Assembly (NCBI GenBank): GCA_028551475.1
Contig: CM052356.1
Coordinates: 14,659,884 to 14,723,883 of the forward strand
Direction of reading: 5' to 3'
Origin: Casuarina equisetifolia
Lineage: Eukaryota; Streptophyta; Magnoliopsida; Fagales; Casuarinaceae
Length of the DNA: 64,000 nucleotides
Position 1 is the first letter of the stretch. The number at the start of each line of letters is the position of its first letter. Below, piece after piece: positions 48,201-59,918 of the stretch. The position numbers and the translations under genes were made by a program. Under the pieces are notes generated by a model. It was not told where the DNA came from. It ran no database searches and saw nothing but the letters and a program-made list of their open reading frames with translations.

Positions 48201-49784
48201 TATGCTCTGGATATATTTTTATTTTGCTTCATTATCTTCTCATCCTTGTTTTTATCTTTACCCTTTCCTCATCACTAGCTTTAATTTCTTTTATGTGAAG
48301 AAGCATGCTTTCACTTGCCTTTCAGATTTTCCTTATGTAAAACTCTCCTACTACTCAAGCCTCATGTATTAGAATTCCTTAAAACATAACCTCCTTGCTA
48401 CCACTAATAAATGTTATCTATTCGTAAATTGAAATCCTATAAGATAGGACCATGGGTTCAAAGCCACTAAGCCCCCAAAACTGCCTAGGTTCACTTTAAA
48501 TCCAACAAGGATAAATCTGTCCTCCTCCTCAAGCCTTGCAAAATCACCATAACATTTTTATAGAGATTTCTACTCCAGGGTTCCCCCATTTTCCATTGTA
48601 ACATACAATTCCTTTGCTCACTTGGAACTAACCTCCATTCTCATGCAAGTCGGCTGCTCAAGAGGTTGTGGGTGCTTCTTAACTAAAAGGCAAACTCAAT
48701 TCCTTCTAGGTCCTAATTTCCCATCCGATTTCATCATTTTAGTAGTTGTTGACCTATACATGGCATTCAATAAGATTTTCGACACAACATCCATCAACTT
48801 TATTTTTGCCTTTGGTAAACGGTTTTCTTCTTCCTTCACCACATCAGCTTCCTTATCTTCTCCTATCAAAATCCACAGTTTCATTTTACATCTATATCTT
48901 AGGGTATAAGGCTCACAACACTTAAAAACAAAGTTCTTCTTTTTTTTCTCTTTTTTCAGCCATTTCATGGCGATTTAATCATTTAATACCAAAGGGATTT
49001 GAAGTTGGTTTGCAACATTCTAGTTTATAGGTTTTGATTTACTCTTAACTTACATTTCCTTGCCATCTATTGGAAGAGACCTTATTCTCAAATAACCGTG
49101 CATCCTTTATGGCTTTAGACAAAGACTTTAGTTTGGCCTAGACTTAGAGTCTCTTTCAACTCATATAGAAAACAACTAACTTCTTGTTGTGGTGTTAAAT
49201 TCTCAACTCTAAGTAGTGAAAATCTAACATGATAGTCTTCAACAGTACTGTTTTGCTACTCCTCGAACAAGTCCTAGGAAAAAATCTTAGTAATGAGCTA
49301 GATTGTATCTCTTTGTGAGCTTACTTGTAAGCAGTAAAGAAGTGATTGGCTATTAACTGATCTTCTTCTGCAAAAGTTCAAACCACACATGGGCATCCCT
49401 TCTAAGGCACCAAGAAGCTAACGAAACTTTTTCCTCTTCAGGTGTTTTAGGTACCTATAAAATTGGTTAGCCTAATAGATCCAACCAATGGGGTCTTCTA
49501 CATCTTCATATCTAGGGATCTCAATCCAGGCTACCTTTGATTTTATCTAACTATTCAAATTGCTCCCCACATTCCTCCTCGGCTCTCCACTTCCTAGTCC
49601 TGACGAAGAACCTTCGTCATATTCCTACTTCAAATTTTTCCTATCTATTTTATTATAAATTGGATTGAACATCTCTTGCATCAAGTTCATCATCTACTTA
49701 AACTTCCTATCCATTTTAGTCTCAAGCTTTTCAATAATCTTGATCAGTCATTAAAATATTCGATACCTAATTGCCATGATCATA
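45296..49784 (-). pseudogene. Decayed gag-pol of a Ty3/gypsy retrotransposon
   Basis: Read on the minus strand with many stops and frameshifts. Gag near 49450-49560 reads PRYEDVEDPIGWIYQANQFY. A damaged zinc knuckle (FKCCEPYTLRYRCK) is at about 48900. The reverse transcriptase core with TKLDLRS is at about 47830. RNase H follows (LVIKCDASRRGVNAVLSRR, about 47170-47230). Integrase and the chromo-like tail reach about 45310 (RYPNFDPEGKVFA). Domain order gag-RT-RH-INT is that of Ty3/gypsy. No intact frame remains. Confidence 0.7.
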
Positions 49785-50205
49785 ATTGAATTCATAAGAA
49801 ACTGGGTGCAATGGTTGCAAAGGCCAATTAAGATCAAGCCTAGTGGCTTATTTCTTCTCTTTGTTTCATGCAATGGTGGATCATTGCAAGAAACACAACA
49901 TCTATGGGACACTTAACCTGGGTTATTTCATTCAATGATGCCTATTTATTCATTTTCTAGGGCTTAAGATATTTAGAAACCAAAGTTGAGGTTACATACT
50001 TATAATACCCGTCTTTAATTATATCAGTGGTGACCTCACTGACATGAAAGAAGTACACGTGAGACCAACAACGTAAATTTTAAGTTAATGTGCCTAGCTT
50101 AGTTATTTACAAACTAACTCTCCTTACACATATCTCTAGTTTATCTAGTTCATTATCAAAGTTCAGCCCGTTACAAAATCTCTATCCAAAAAACAACCCA
50201 TGAGA
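49785..50205 (-). mobile_element. 5' LTR of the large Ty3/gypsy element
   Basis: Direct repeat of 44885-45295 in the same orientation. A degenerate PBS-like sequence (AATTAGGTATCGAAT on the minus strand, about 49755-49775) lies just inside. The LTR pair is moderately diverged, so the insertion is old. Confidence 0.75.
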
Positions 50206-51261
50206 TAAAAGGTTACTATTAAGAAAATTAAAAAAAAAATGTCACCCAAAAAGGGCCTGAAAGCTGCAATCCTGTCAACAAAACCACCCACAAAATCATT
50301 CCTGGATAATTATCTAAACCAATCAAGGTAGAGTTTATTTGTTGTGTTCCCCGCTTTTCCGATTTCTTAACCCCTTTTTTGAGAGACAAATAGACGCGTG
50401 GGGTTTGGAAGTAAGGCAACAAAAGATAACAATGCAGACATCACGGTCACAGTACTTGCAATAAATTCAGTGCACACTTCTATATACCTAATCCTTAAAC
50501 AAGTACACATAATCGCAATTTTAGTCAAGATGTAAGAGAGCGAGACTGTACTCCAAAAACTGAAAAAGGGGGGTTCAAGCAGATGGCTTAACGTTGACTT
50601 TTGCAATGGGTTCTGCCTCCCGAAAAGAAAAAAAAAAAAAAAAAGTTGGTAATCTCTTTTTGCCCTGATCCTCTCTGTAGGGAGCTCGTTTCCAAAGAAA
50701 ATGTCACCAGGCCTCGTCCATTTTTGGGTTGTGTAAACTTTTAGCCCAAGGTTGGTGATGGACCAACTTTTAGCTCAAGCGCCACCTGTGACGCTGACCT
50801 TACCTCTGCTGGCATGAAAAAGGGCTTCAACATCGTTGTTTCGATTAGATTGGCCGGTCTTCTCCCGTACGCCAAGCGAATAAAAGCTTAAAACGGGAAA
50901 CCCGGAGAATTTAAATTAAAATTTAATTAGTTTTTCACTTCACGGCAATCGGTAAGAAGAAGTAATCAACTTCAGCCACCTGACAATTTTTAGAACGAGG
51001 ATTTTAATTTAATCTCTTGGGTTTGTCAAATTTACGAGCGCAAAAAGACGACCCCAAAGCCAGCACGTTGCGGAAACAAGACAAAGCACAAACAAAATCA
51101 ATAAAGGACACGCATGTTGCAGGCCAATCATTCTACGAACCCAAACCTAAAGCTCCCTCCGTCTGCAGGACGATCCGTAGCGTTCCACGAATTTATGGAC
51201 CCTAGTAGCGTTGCCAGGGATTGAGAAAGTTTCGACGAAAGGTTTCTGGTGATTTAGGGGC
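50206..51261 (+). promoter_or_regulatory. Upstream region of the six-exon unknown gene
   Basis: Non-repetitive sequence with a poly(A) run at 50626-50644. The GC content rises towards 51262, consistent with a promoter and 5' UTR. No clear TATA box and no other gene. Confidence 0.4.
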
Positions 51262-54200
51262 ATGGAAGTGGTGGTGCCGGAGACGAGCTCGACAGGTTTG
51301 GGGAAAATCGGAACAGAGAATTCCGAAAAGGATCAGCTCCGCGTGAAGAGGAAGACCTTGCGTGCCGTACTCGAGGAGTGCCAGAGAGCTCTTGAATTGC
51401 TCAACTCCACGAGCGGTGCCGATGATGTGGAAGACAACGATAGTGATGATGCTGGCGGTGCAAACGTCGATGAGGAGCAACGTGGTGGGAGCTCGGAGTC
51501 TCTGCAAGGCGATCAAGAGACCGATGAGGTACGGAACTTTGCTTTTGGGAGGTTTTGACTGGTGTGCGGACAATTATATTTTGTAGTTTATCGCTGCTTT
51601 CTGTTTGATGAATGGAAAGCTGGCAAACGGAAGGGAAATTTTGATTCGTTTTTTCATGGCCAACCGGACTTGATTTTGGTGGGGATTCTGATCCCATATG
51701 AAGAATTTTTTATTTTTTTTCCCCTGAGAAATGTGAGCAAAATTTTTGGGAATTAAACCTTGAATCTTATCTGTTGGTTTTGGTTTTCTTAAAGAGGTTA
51801 AATTCTTTTCACAGCTTGTCCATAGGGTTTACCAGGCTAAGATTGGTGCAATTTTGTTAATCTTTCTGTTTGGCTGGAAGACAGAGAATGAATTGAACTC
51901 TTGTTTTTCTTTCTAGAAGTATCCTGGAAACTGTTTGTGTTGATTGATTGTTGAGAAGCCCTTTATTCAGCGTGTTATAAGCTTTTATAAATATGCTGTT
52001 CTATATAGTCGGGCCCGAGTGCTGTCCAATACTGGAGTTCTATGGAATTAGAAAATATTCTTGGAAATCCCTTTTTGAGAATGCAATTTTCTAGATGAGC
52101 TTCTTCTTCCTTTTTTCCCCCATCTCCTCTGTCTCCCTCCGTCCCTCTCTCTCTCTCTCTCTCTCTATAAAGAACATCGGGGATGGGATTTATAGGAGGA
52201 CTGAATTGTAATATGGACTCAAGTCTAGCTTAAGAAGGGTTGATGTTGTTCCAAGGTGAAACAGTGTGCTTCATATGTTGTATTGTTATTGATTTTAAGT
52301 TTATATAGGTTGAGACCAGATTGCCATTAACTTGTCTTCGCGCTAGAGAGTGGAAGTCCTGATTCCTTCTAGTCGAAATAGGAAAAAGGGCTTTTCCTTA
52401 ATTAATTTACACATTTATGTGGGTCTTTGGGAGTTATTTTATTGAGCATTATGCACTGACTCCTAACGTCTGTGTCCGGTTTATAACCTTATAAATTGGT
52501 AAACTAGACAAGCAGTTTGTAAGTTTTAAGCTCAGAGTTGCCCCCTCATCTTGATCTTAAAGAGGAAGCAGTGTCGTCTGGGCTAGTTCTCATATCCACA
52601 ACTGTTTATAAACTTCAAGATCAGTGTTCAAATCCTATGCATGGCAAATCATGCTCCAAAGAAGTCATCAAATGCTTATTCATGAATTGTTATCAATTTT
52701 ATGAGTCAATAAGAGAATAATACCCGTATCTTCTGTATCTCAGGTGCAGTTGTGTGATCTTCTCAAATCTAGGGTTGAATGCCCTGATTTCCTTGAAAAG
52801 CTAGAGAGCGCACAGGCATCAGTTCCAAAAAATCTGGCTGGTACATGCTGATGGCCTCCTTTTTTTGGCTGGTCAAATACATGATATCTATTTCTTTCTT
52901 CATTTTGAACTTCAGGAACTAACAACTTTTTATCTAGATTTTTATAGCCATATTTATTTGATTGGATGCTAAAAGGGTCTTGTTCTGTAGCACAAGAAGC
53001 TAGTTCTTGGGACATGATTGATAAGAATGATGTAGACGCTGATTTGGAACAAGAAGACTATGTCCTTGTAAGGCAAGAGGATATAGTAGAGGGTATTGCC
53101 TGCTTCATGGCTGCGTACTTATTGTCTCTAAAACAGACTAAGGTATGCTACGTTTCTGCCCTTCAGGTTGCTTTGGGGATTCAGTTTTCCTTCGTTTTCC
53201 CACCAAATAACCACTGTTGACTTCAGTTTACTTGATGCCACCAGTGATTAGCAACTTATAATGAACTCATCAGAGCCACTTTTTTAACAGATCATAGGTG
53301 ATATGATTGGATATCTCATATTGTTATTGCACAAAATAGAATTTATGATGAGAACATATTTTGTTATTACATAGATATTATTCATGAGACCATGTTGTCA
53401 TGGGGTATGTTTTATGCACATGTAGGCTTGTAGTTAAAGAAGTAAATATATTCAGATGTCTATGACAATCCAGAATTTCACATCCAAATTGAAAGAAGCA
53501 AGTTGTGCATATGGCTAAGAGGCATAATTAAGTCAATATTAGTATTTGTGTTAAGAGAGAAACCTTTATGGGGATCATAATAATGCCTGCATTTGGGATC
53601 TTACAATCTTTTCAATTTAAGAAGTATAATATTTGAATGTCACTGAGTAAGAAGTCATATATCAGAGGATGAGCCTCAAGGATCTGTTATGAGTTTGGTA
53701 CAAGTCATGATATTGCATTTCCTACTATGCTACATGAAAGGAATGGGGATCGTGTAATTGACATCCTTGACTTAAATATGAGTAACAATAATGCTTTCTG
53801 TGCATTTTTTGGTGGATCCATGTTAACGCTGTTGTCCAATTTTTGTGTGGTCTTGACTGTGTAACAATTGGGATAAAATTATGCATGTCAACCACGGGTT
53901 ATAAAAAGAGTTGACAGACAAAAAAGATGATGTTATATAATATTTGAAGATTAGAATTTTTTTTTTCTAAATAATTGATGTTTACTTTTGCAGGACTTGA
54001 CCCCAAACCAACTCCAGGATGGTAGGTTTGATTCCCATCGTCAATCTGTGCCTCTATCTATCTTCCAACATCCAATGAGATAATGAATGAACAAATATTG
54101 TTTACTTATCCTACATTTCTATTCAGTCCACATACAGTTTGTTCACTACTTTAGTAGTTTTTGTTGTTGAAGATGTGGAAATGGAGTTCTGACGTTTTCT

Positions 54201-54600
54201 GAATTCTCTTTTAGCACTTAGCAAGACATTCTCAGTGAAAAAGAAGAAGGGAAAGCTTCGGAAGGCTTGGGATGGAAGTAAAGTTATTTACAATGTGGCA
54301 TCATGGGGTGCAACAGCAATAGGGTAGGTTGGCTGCGGCTAGAGCTTGAAGTGTATTCTGTTGTCTGTCTAATGATTCGGACTGAGTTCCCAGATTCTTA
54401 CTTAGCATGCTTGATCTTTGATTGAAATCAGGGCGCTATGATATTTATATTTTCCTTCCTTTGTTTTTATCAATAGAATTACCTATCTACTGATCTTCAT
54501 CATTTCCCTTTACAACAGGATATACCAGAATCCTGTAATTCTGAGGGCTGCAACGAAAGCCTTTTGGACTTCTTGTCATGTGATATCCAAGCTTCTATAG
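51262..54600 (+). CDS. Conserved-looking plant protein of unknown function, six exons, 244 residues
   Basis: Exons 51262-51528, 52744-52840, 52991-53142, 53994-54021, 54215-54323 and 54519-54600 join in phase into 244 residues. Start is the first ATG of the frame after a GC-richer leader; stop TAG at 54598-54600. Residues 25-50 form a charged helix (KRKTLRAVLEECQRALELLN), 51-90 are acidic and low-complexity, and 90-175 look helical (VQLCDLLKSRVECPDFLEKL; EDYVLVRQEDIVEGIACFMA). A lysine-rich stretch (VKKKKGKLRKAW) is followed by a moderately hydrophobic C-terminus (about 205-244, ATAIGIYQNPVILRAATKAF). No enzyme motif, signal peptide or named domain is apparent. Clean splice sites and consistent phases argue for a real gene. 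The acidic N-terminus with basic/hydrophobic C-terminus could mean an adaptor or membrane-associated protein, but that is a guess. Confidence 0.75.
52145..52164. repeat. (CT)n microsatellite in intron 1 of the unknown gene
   Basis: About ten CT units between exons 1 and 2. Confidence 0.85.
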
Positions 54601-56421
54601 TTTGCCTATGCTGCATGGGGGGAAAGTTCTGATGGTCGGATTCTCGGTTGTGTTTGTGGTTGTACTAGCTTGGTGTCCCTGCACAAGTTGTGTAACATTA
54701 ATGTGATATGTTTCATAGCCACTGATTGATTAATTTCTTTTAATAATCTTGAATCTTGTAAATATTTCGTTCTTTGTAGCATTTTCAGGGTGCAATTCAA
54801 ATTCATTTCGTAGAATCTCGTGGCAATGATTCTAGTCTTTATTGTTGCACTTGGGCTGTGTTGTGTTGGAATGATGTTAAAGATGGATGCATTACTGTGT
54901 CATGAATGATCCTCTTCGACTATCTTATTAAGATACTTACATCATGCGAAATCACTCTGGGTTCTTGGTGTTGCTCATGATTTGAAGGGGAATATCACGA
55001 TTTGATTCACGGCCTGATATAATGATCGTAAGTGTAAAGGGGATGAGAAAAAGAGATGCGGGGAAAAAAATGGAAGAACGAGAATTGCGGGTGGTCTTCT
55101 GTCCTTGGAGACAATTGGTTCCTTGTTTCTTGCTTTTCACTTGTTGCTTTCTTGACATCTACGTTGCGTCTCGTTGGAATTCCATCTACATTCTGATGTT
55201 TTTATTCCCTGTCGTCCTTGTTTAGAGAAAAGACTTATCCTCCTTGTTTCGTGTTGGACTCTGTGGGTACAGCTTTCCTCCCTTGCACACCGGTACAAGG
55301 TACATGCTTTGTCCAAATTATCTTCTTTATAAGGAGACCGATTTCCTCAGTCCGCATATGCTCCTTTACATAATGGTTGGTTGAGAATATACCTTTTCTT
55401 TTGTTTTATCCATTTGGTCCGGAATATGCCCAATATTTAAATGTCTAGGCGCCACAACGGTCGTTGTTTGATTTGTTTTGGACGACAAGCGATGGGATTT
55501 GTACATGAGACAAGATAAAGCCAAGCGCAGCTGTCGGGTTGGTTAAGCCAACCTCCCTTCCAGTGTGCATGTGGTTTCGTATACGCTAATTTATGCCGCT
55601 AAGTGACTCCCGACAGAAATCCTTTTGTTGCTTGGAGAAACTAATGTTTTTTTTTTGGCTGTTCTGCTTTACAACTTGTGTTTGTACTTCTGATAAAATG
55701 ATATCCATGTTATAAGAAGTGATGATTTTCTTATCTTCTATTCTACAAGTTTAGGGACCTACTAATTTTTATTTATTTTTCATCCAAACAATAGAAAACT
55801 AGCTTATTAGTTCAATGATAAACTAGCAAAGTTTAGGACTTCTTGATTGGGTTGGGTATGTACGTATTGAAAAAAGAAATAAAAGAAATAAACATAGATG
55901 ACCAAGCTCATTTTTCCCATTTCACTGTTTAAGTCTTATCTGATCACCTACCCGATAGCTTGGGAATTCCAATCCGAGAACCCCCTAACCTAACTGAGAA
56001 ACAAATAAAGGGGAAGAAAAAAAAAAAAAAAGACCCACTTATTTGGAAACCAAAAATTTGGCAGCTTGAGCTCAACTAAAATATGGTAGAATAAAATTGA
56101 GAAAGGCAAAGCCAATGAACCAACATGTAGAGGAGATTACGTAAAGGATGAGTATCAGGTACAAGGTAAATAGATAAAAGAAAAAAGTAACTCTGAAAAG
56201 AGAGCAGACTCATGGTGTTCTGAAGCAGCCGAGTTGCTTGCTTCCTATACCAAAAATTGGCAGAACCAGCAGCAACGGAGACTACGTATCCATCTATGTC
56301 TAAGCAGGCCAATGAGATCATCTACCCTCATCTTGTATCTTCTTGCAAGTTACTTATTTGAGCTCCGTGTTTTGCTAAGATGTGTCACCCCCTTTGCCTT
56401 CTCCTATTTACATGCATGGGC
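54601..56421. other. Spacer between convergent genes
   Basis: Holds the 3' UTR of the six-exon gene (to about 54800) and, on the minus strand, the 3' UTR of the PATROL1-like gene (below 56421). The middle shows short unrecognised frames and a poly(A) run at about 56018-56031. Confidence 0.55.
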
Positions 56422-59400
56422 TTAGTAGTAGTATGAGTTGTCCTTGGGATTTGGAGCATCCTTGCAAAGAATTGAACGGACTTCCATCACAGATCTTGGC
56501 GGCTCCAGGTCCTTCTCTTGAACTGTATTTCCAAGCAGCTGCTGCATCTGAGAGGCAAAGGTATCATCCAGAATCTGCCAAGGAACTCTCGGATGTCAGA
56601 AGATTTCATATCCCAAAGAAAGAGAAGACAGAAATATGGACTATCAGGACACAAGAAAAATTATGAAATCCTCCACGCCACAGCTTTTGGGGTCCCAGAA
56701 TAAACTTGCTTATAACCAACTTCCTCTCTCTCTCTCTATCTTCCCCCACCCAAAAACAACCACCCAGATTGGGAAAAACAAAAAGTTAATGAAACTAGTT
56801 GCGGAATTTGGGAGGCCACACATACCTAACTTGTCCTTGGACGAACTTGTATTTGTTGATTGTAAATACTATTCTTAAGAAAGGTAAGGAGCAGCATGCA
56901 AGATATTAGAGTTGAAGGGCCTCTCCGAGCGGGAACTTCATGATGAAGCAGCTAAATGAATGATTTCAAGCCACTTGATTTATAGGTTCAAAACACATTT
57001 TCAATGGACCAAAATATGCTGGATTAGGTGGTTCTAAGAATGTAACCCATAGGAGTTCTTACTGTCCAAGATGTAATCTGGAAGACACCCCACTTTGGCT
57101 ATTGTTTGCATCAGCAGGCTGCTTCAGCAGTTCTGCTTTTCAAATTTAAATTTGCAATCAAAACTAATCACATGCCTGAAACCTTTGCCTGATGAGACTA
57201 CCTTTTTTTTTTTGTGGGGGGGGGGGGGGGGGGGGGTGTCTAGATAATTGGACCAGATGGTTAAAACAATATAATCTCATCAACTTTTTAAATCTGGCAT
57301 TAATTGGAAGGAACCAATAAGATCATTGGATATAGTTGTTTAGACAAGCACATGTATTGCACAGCAGTATATTGCTCATAAGCATGTGGAACTTTAATAT
57401 GCTCTAACTTAAATTAAGAAATTTAGACTTACTACAAAATAACTAGTAAAGCTGAAGCACTACAACTACTCATAAACGGAAAAATGATTTGTGATGCTAT
57501 TACTTACAGTTACTGCAATTCGTGAACCTTTATACCATGACCTATTCTCTTTCCTGTTCTCCAAGAAACTCAGGACATCCTGTAAATACAAAATAAATGA
57601 GACCATCAGCCTTGACTCTGAATCTGAAAGTAACTTGCTAATAAGACTGATGCTTACCTGTCCAAGTCGGTCCCAGTAACCTCGACAAATTGCAACAAAA
57701 ACATGAGTCTCTAAGATGGAATGAAGATGACTAATTGTATCTGTCAGCTGCTCCTTCAATGGCTGCATTCTCCCCCGTACATCAGATTCCACCACAGTTT
57801 CTTTTGAATCTTGGAGAATTTTTTTCAATTTTGTAGCATTCTGTAATTTTGTCTGGAACAACAAAAGAAGGAAGCAGATGAAGGACACAACAGAAACGCC
57901 TACCAAATTTAAATCTCATACAGAAAGAATTACTCTGAACAGAATGGGGAAAATGGATGCAACCCATATACAAGGAGAGCTGTTTAAATCTAAATATATT
58001 AAGTGGTACTGTAAACATAGGATTGCCCTAAAGGAGGGACACTTCTAATTCCAGTAAGAACGTTAGCCATGTAATATACAAACACTAATGCTGTTAGTCA
58101 CATATCTTCTTGCTCATGTTTATTGTGGAAGATAAATAGGAAGATCCGCAGCTCCTAAGTCTGAGGCTAGAATAAGTACATAAAATTCCGCAGCAGCATC
58201 AATTTCTAAGTGCAACTACCTCTAAGAACATAATATTCCAATTTACACCGTGAATTTTTCATTTATCAATTTGGGGGGGGGGGGGGGGGGGGGAAGTAAC
58301 ACCTATCTTCTATTAAGGTCATAGTTTTATTTACTGTTCCAAAATATCTGTCCTACCTCAAGCCATAAACAGCTAAATATCAATCTAAGCAAATATTATG
58401 TCAATTGAGGATGATACCCACATTCTCTACAAGTTTCTCCACAACTGCTTGCAGATAATTTCTGAACTTCGCTCTCAGCATTACTGTTACTTCACTGAGA
58501 CGCTCTCCAGGAACTGAGTTTCCACCATTAGGGATGCAAGAACCCCATGGCTTGAAACGAGCTTCTATCTTGGGGCGCAAGACATCAAGCATCCTCTTCA
58601 TGGAATTCAGTAGAGTTCCCAGCTGGAAAACAACAGAAGGTTTTCAAGCCAAAAGAATATACCAATTGAAGGAACCACTTAGATTTAAGAGGCTATAATT
58701 CACCTCCTCAGGAACCACATAGGGGCATACAGAACGTTTGGCAAGTTTCTGGACATACTTGAGGCCAAATTTCTTGGGTGCCATATTTTCCTTCACTGGT
58801 GCCAAGACATCAGCATACTGCTTGTCTAAAGCTTCTACTATTGCCTTTTCAATGTCAGCAACAGCCTTTTGTGGAAAACACAGTCCAAAAGAATAGAACA
58901 AGTTCAGTACATGAGTTTTCATTTTAAAATTGTAGTTAAATATTCAAGTTCCACTACGACACACAAAAACAACCCAACCAAAAAAAAAAAAAAAAAGAGA
59001 GATTGTAGAACACGATAATTTATTGCTATCTCAAACAACACCGGAAAAAGTGAGAAGAAATTGGAAGTCGTGAGAATTATGAAATCTTCTTTGATACAAA
59101 ATGAAAGATTCAAAATGTTAGAATACAAATAGCAGTATTGCGACAAAATAAGGAATACCACACAAGCCTATTCATTCACTTTTCTAAATTCATTTGTCTT
59201 ATTTATATGTGATAAACACTTGTATGGGGACAGAGCACTCCTGCCTTTTGCACGCAGGAATGATAAGCTCTATTTTTAAGGCCCTTAAGCTTGTTTCTGG
59301 CACCCAGCCTCAGTCATCATTTACAAATTAAGCCTAGGAATTTTATAAGCCCATGATCAGCCAACAAGACTAGTAACTATTGTTAGCCTATGGTCAGAAA

Positions 59401-59885
59401 TATAAGAACATGCATGAAAAGAGAAGAACATAACATACCTCAACCAAATAATATTAGAGAAAATCCCCATGCAAGTGAAATAAAGAGAACGATAATGATA
59501 TCAGCGAAATAAGAATATGAAGATTTTGAAATAAAGGGACCCATGAGGACATACATTCTCCAAGCCAAAAATATACTCTGGCCATCGGCAAATGATAACC
59601 TCATAGTCGTTCAAAGTATCTTTCAATCGATCATACATGTCATCTACAAAAGGAGTAGTACAATGTCGTGTCTTAACTCCTGACCATTTCACCTGCAAAA
59701 CAAATTACTGTCAGATGACTGTTGCATGCTGAGATCAGAAATTACAAATTGTGATTGCAAAGAAGTTTCAGATTCAAGAATCAATTGCACATAGTTCTCC
59801 AACATGCTGGTAACCAACCCTCTACCCCCCCCCCCCCCCACCCCCTACAAAAAAATAAAATAAAATAATAATAATAATAAATAAC

Positions 59886-59918
<33 letters not shown>

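Noticed and set aside
48109-48909. Plus-strand open frames within the large Ty3/gypsy element
   Set aside because: They are antisense to the decayed gag-pol and have no independent features.
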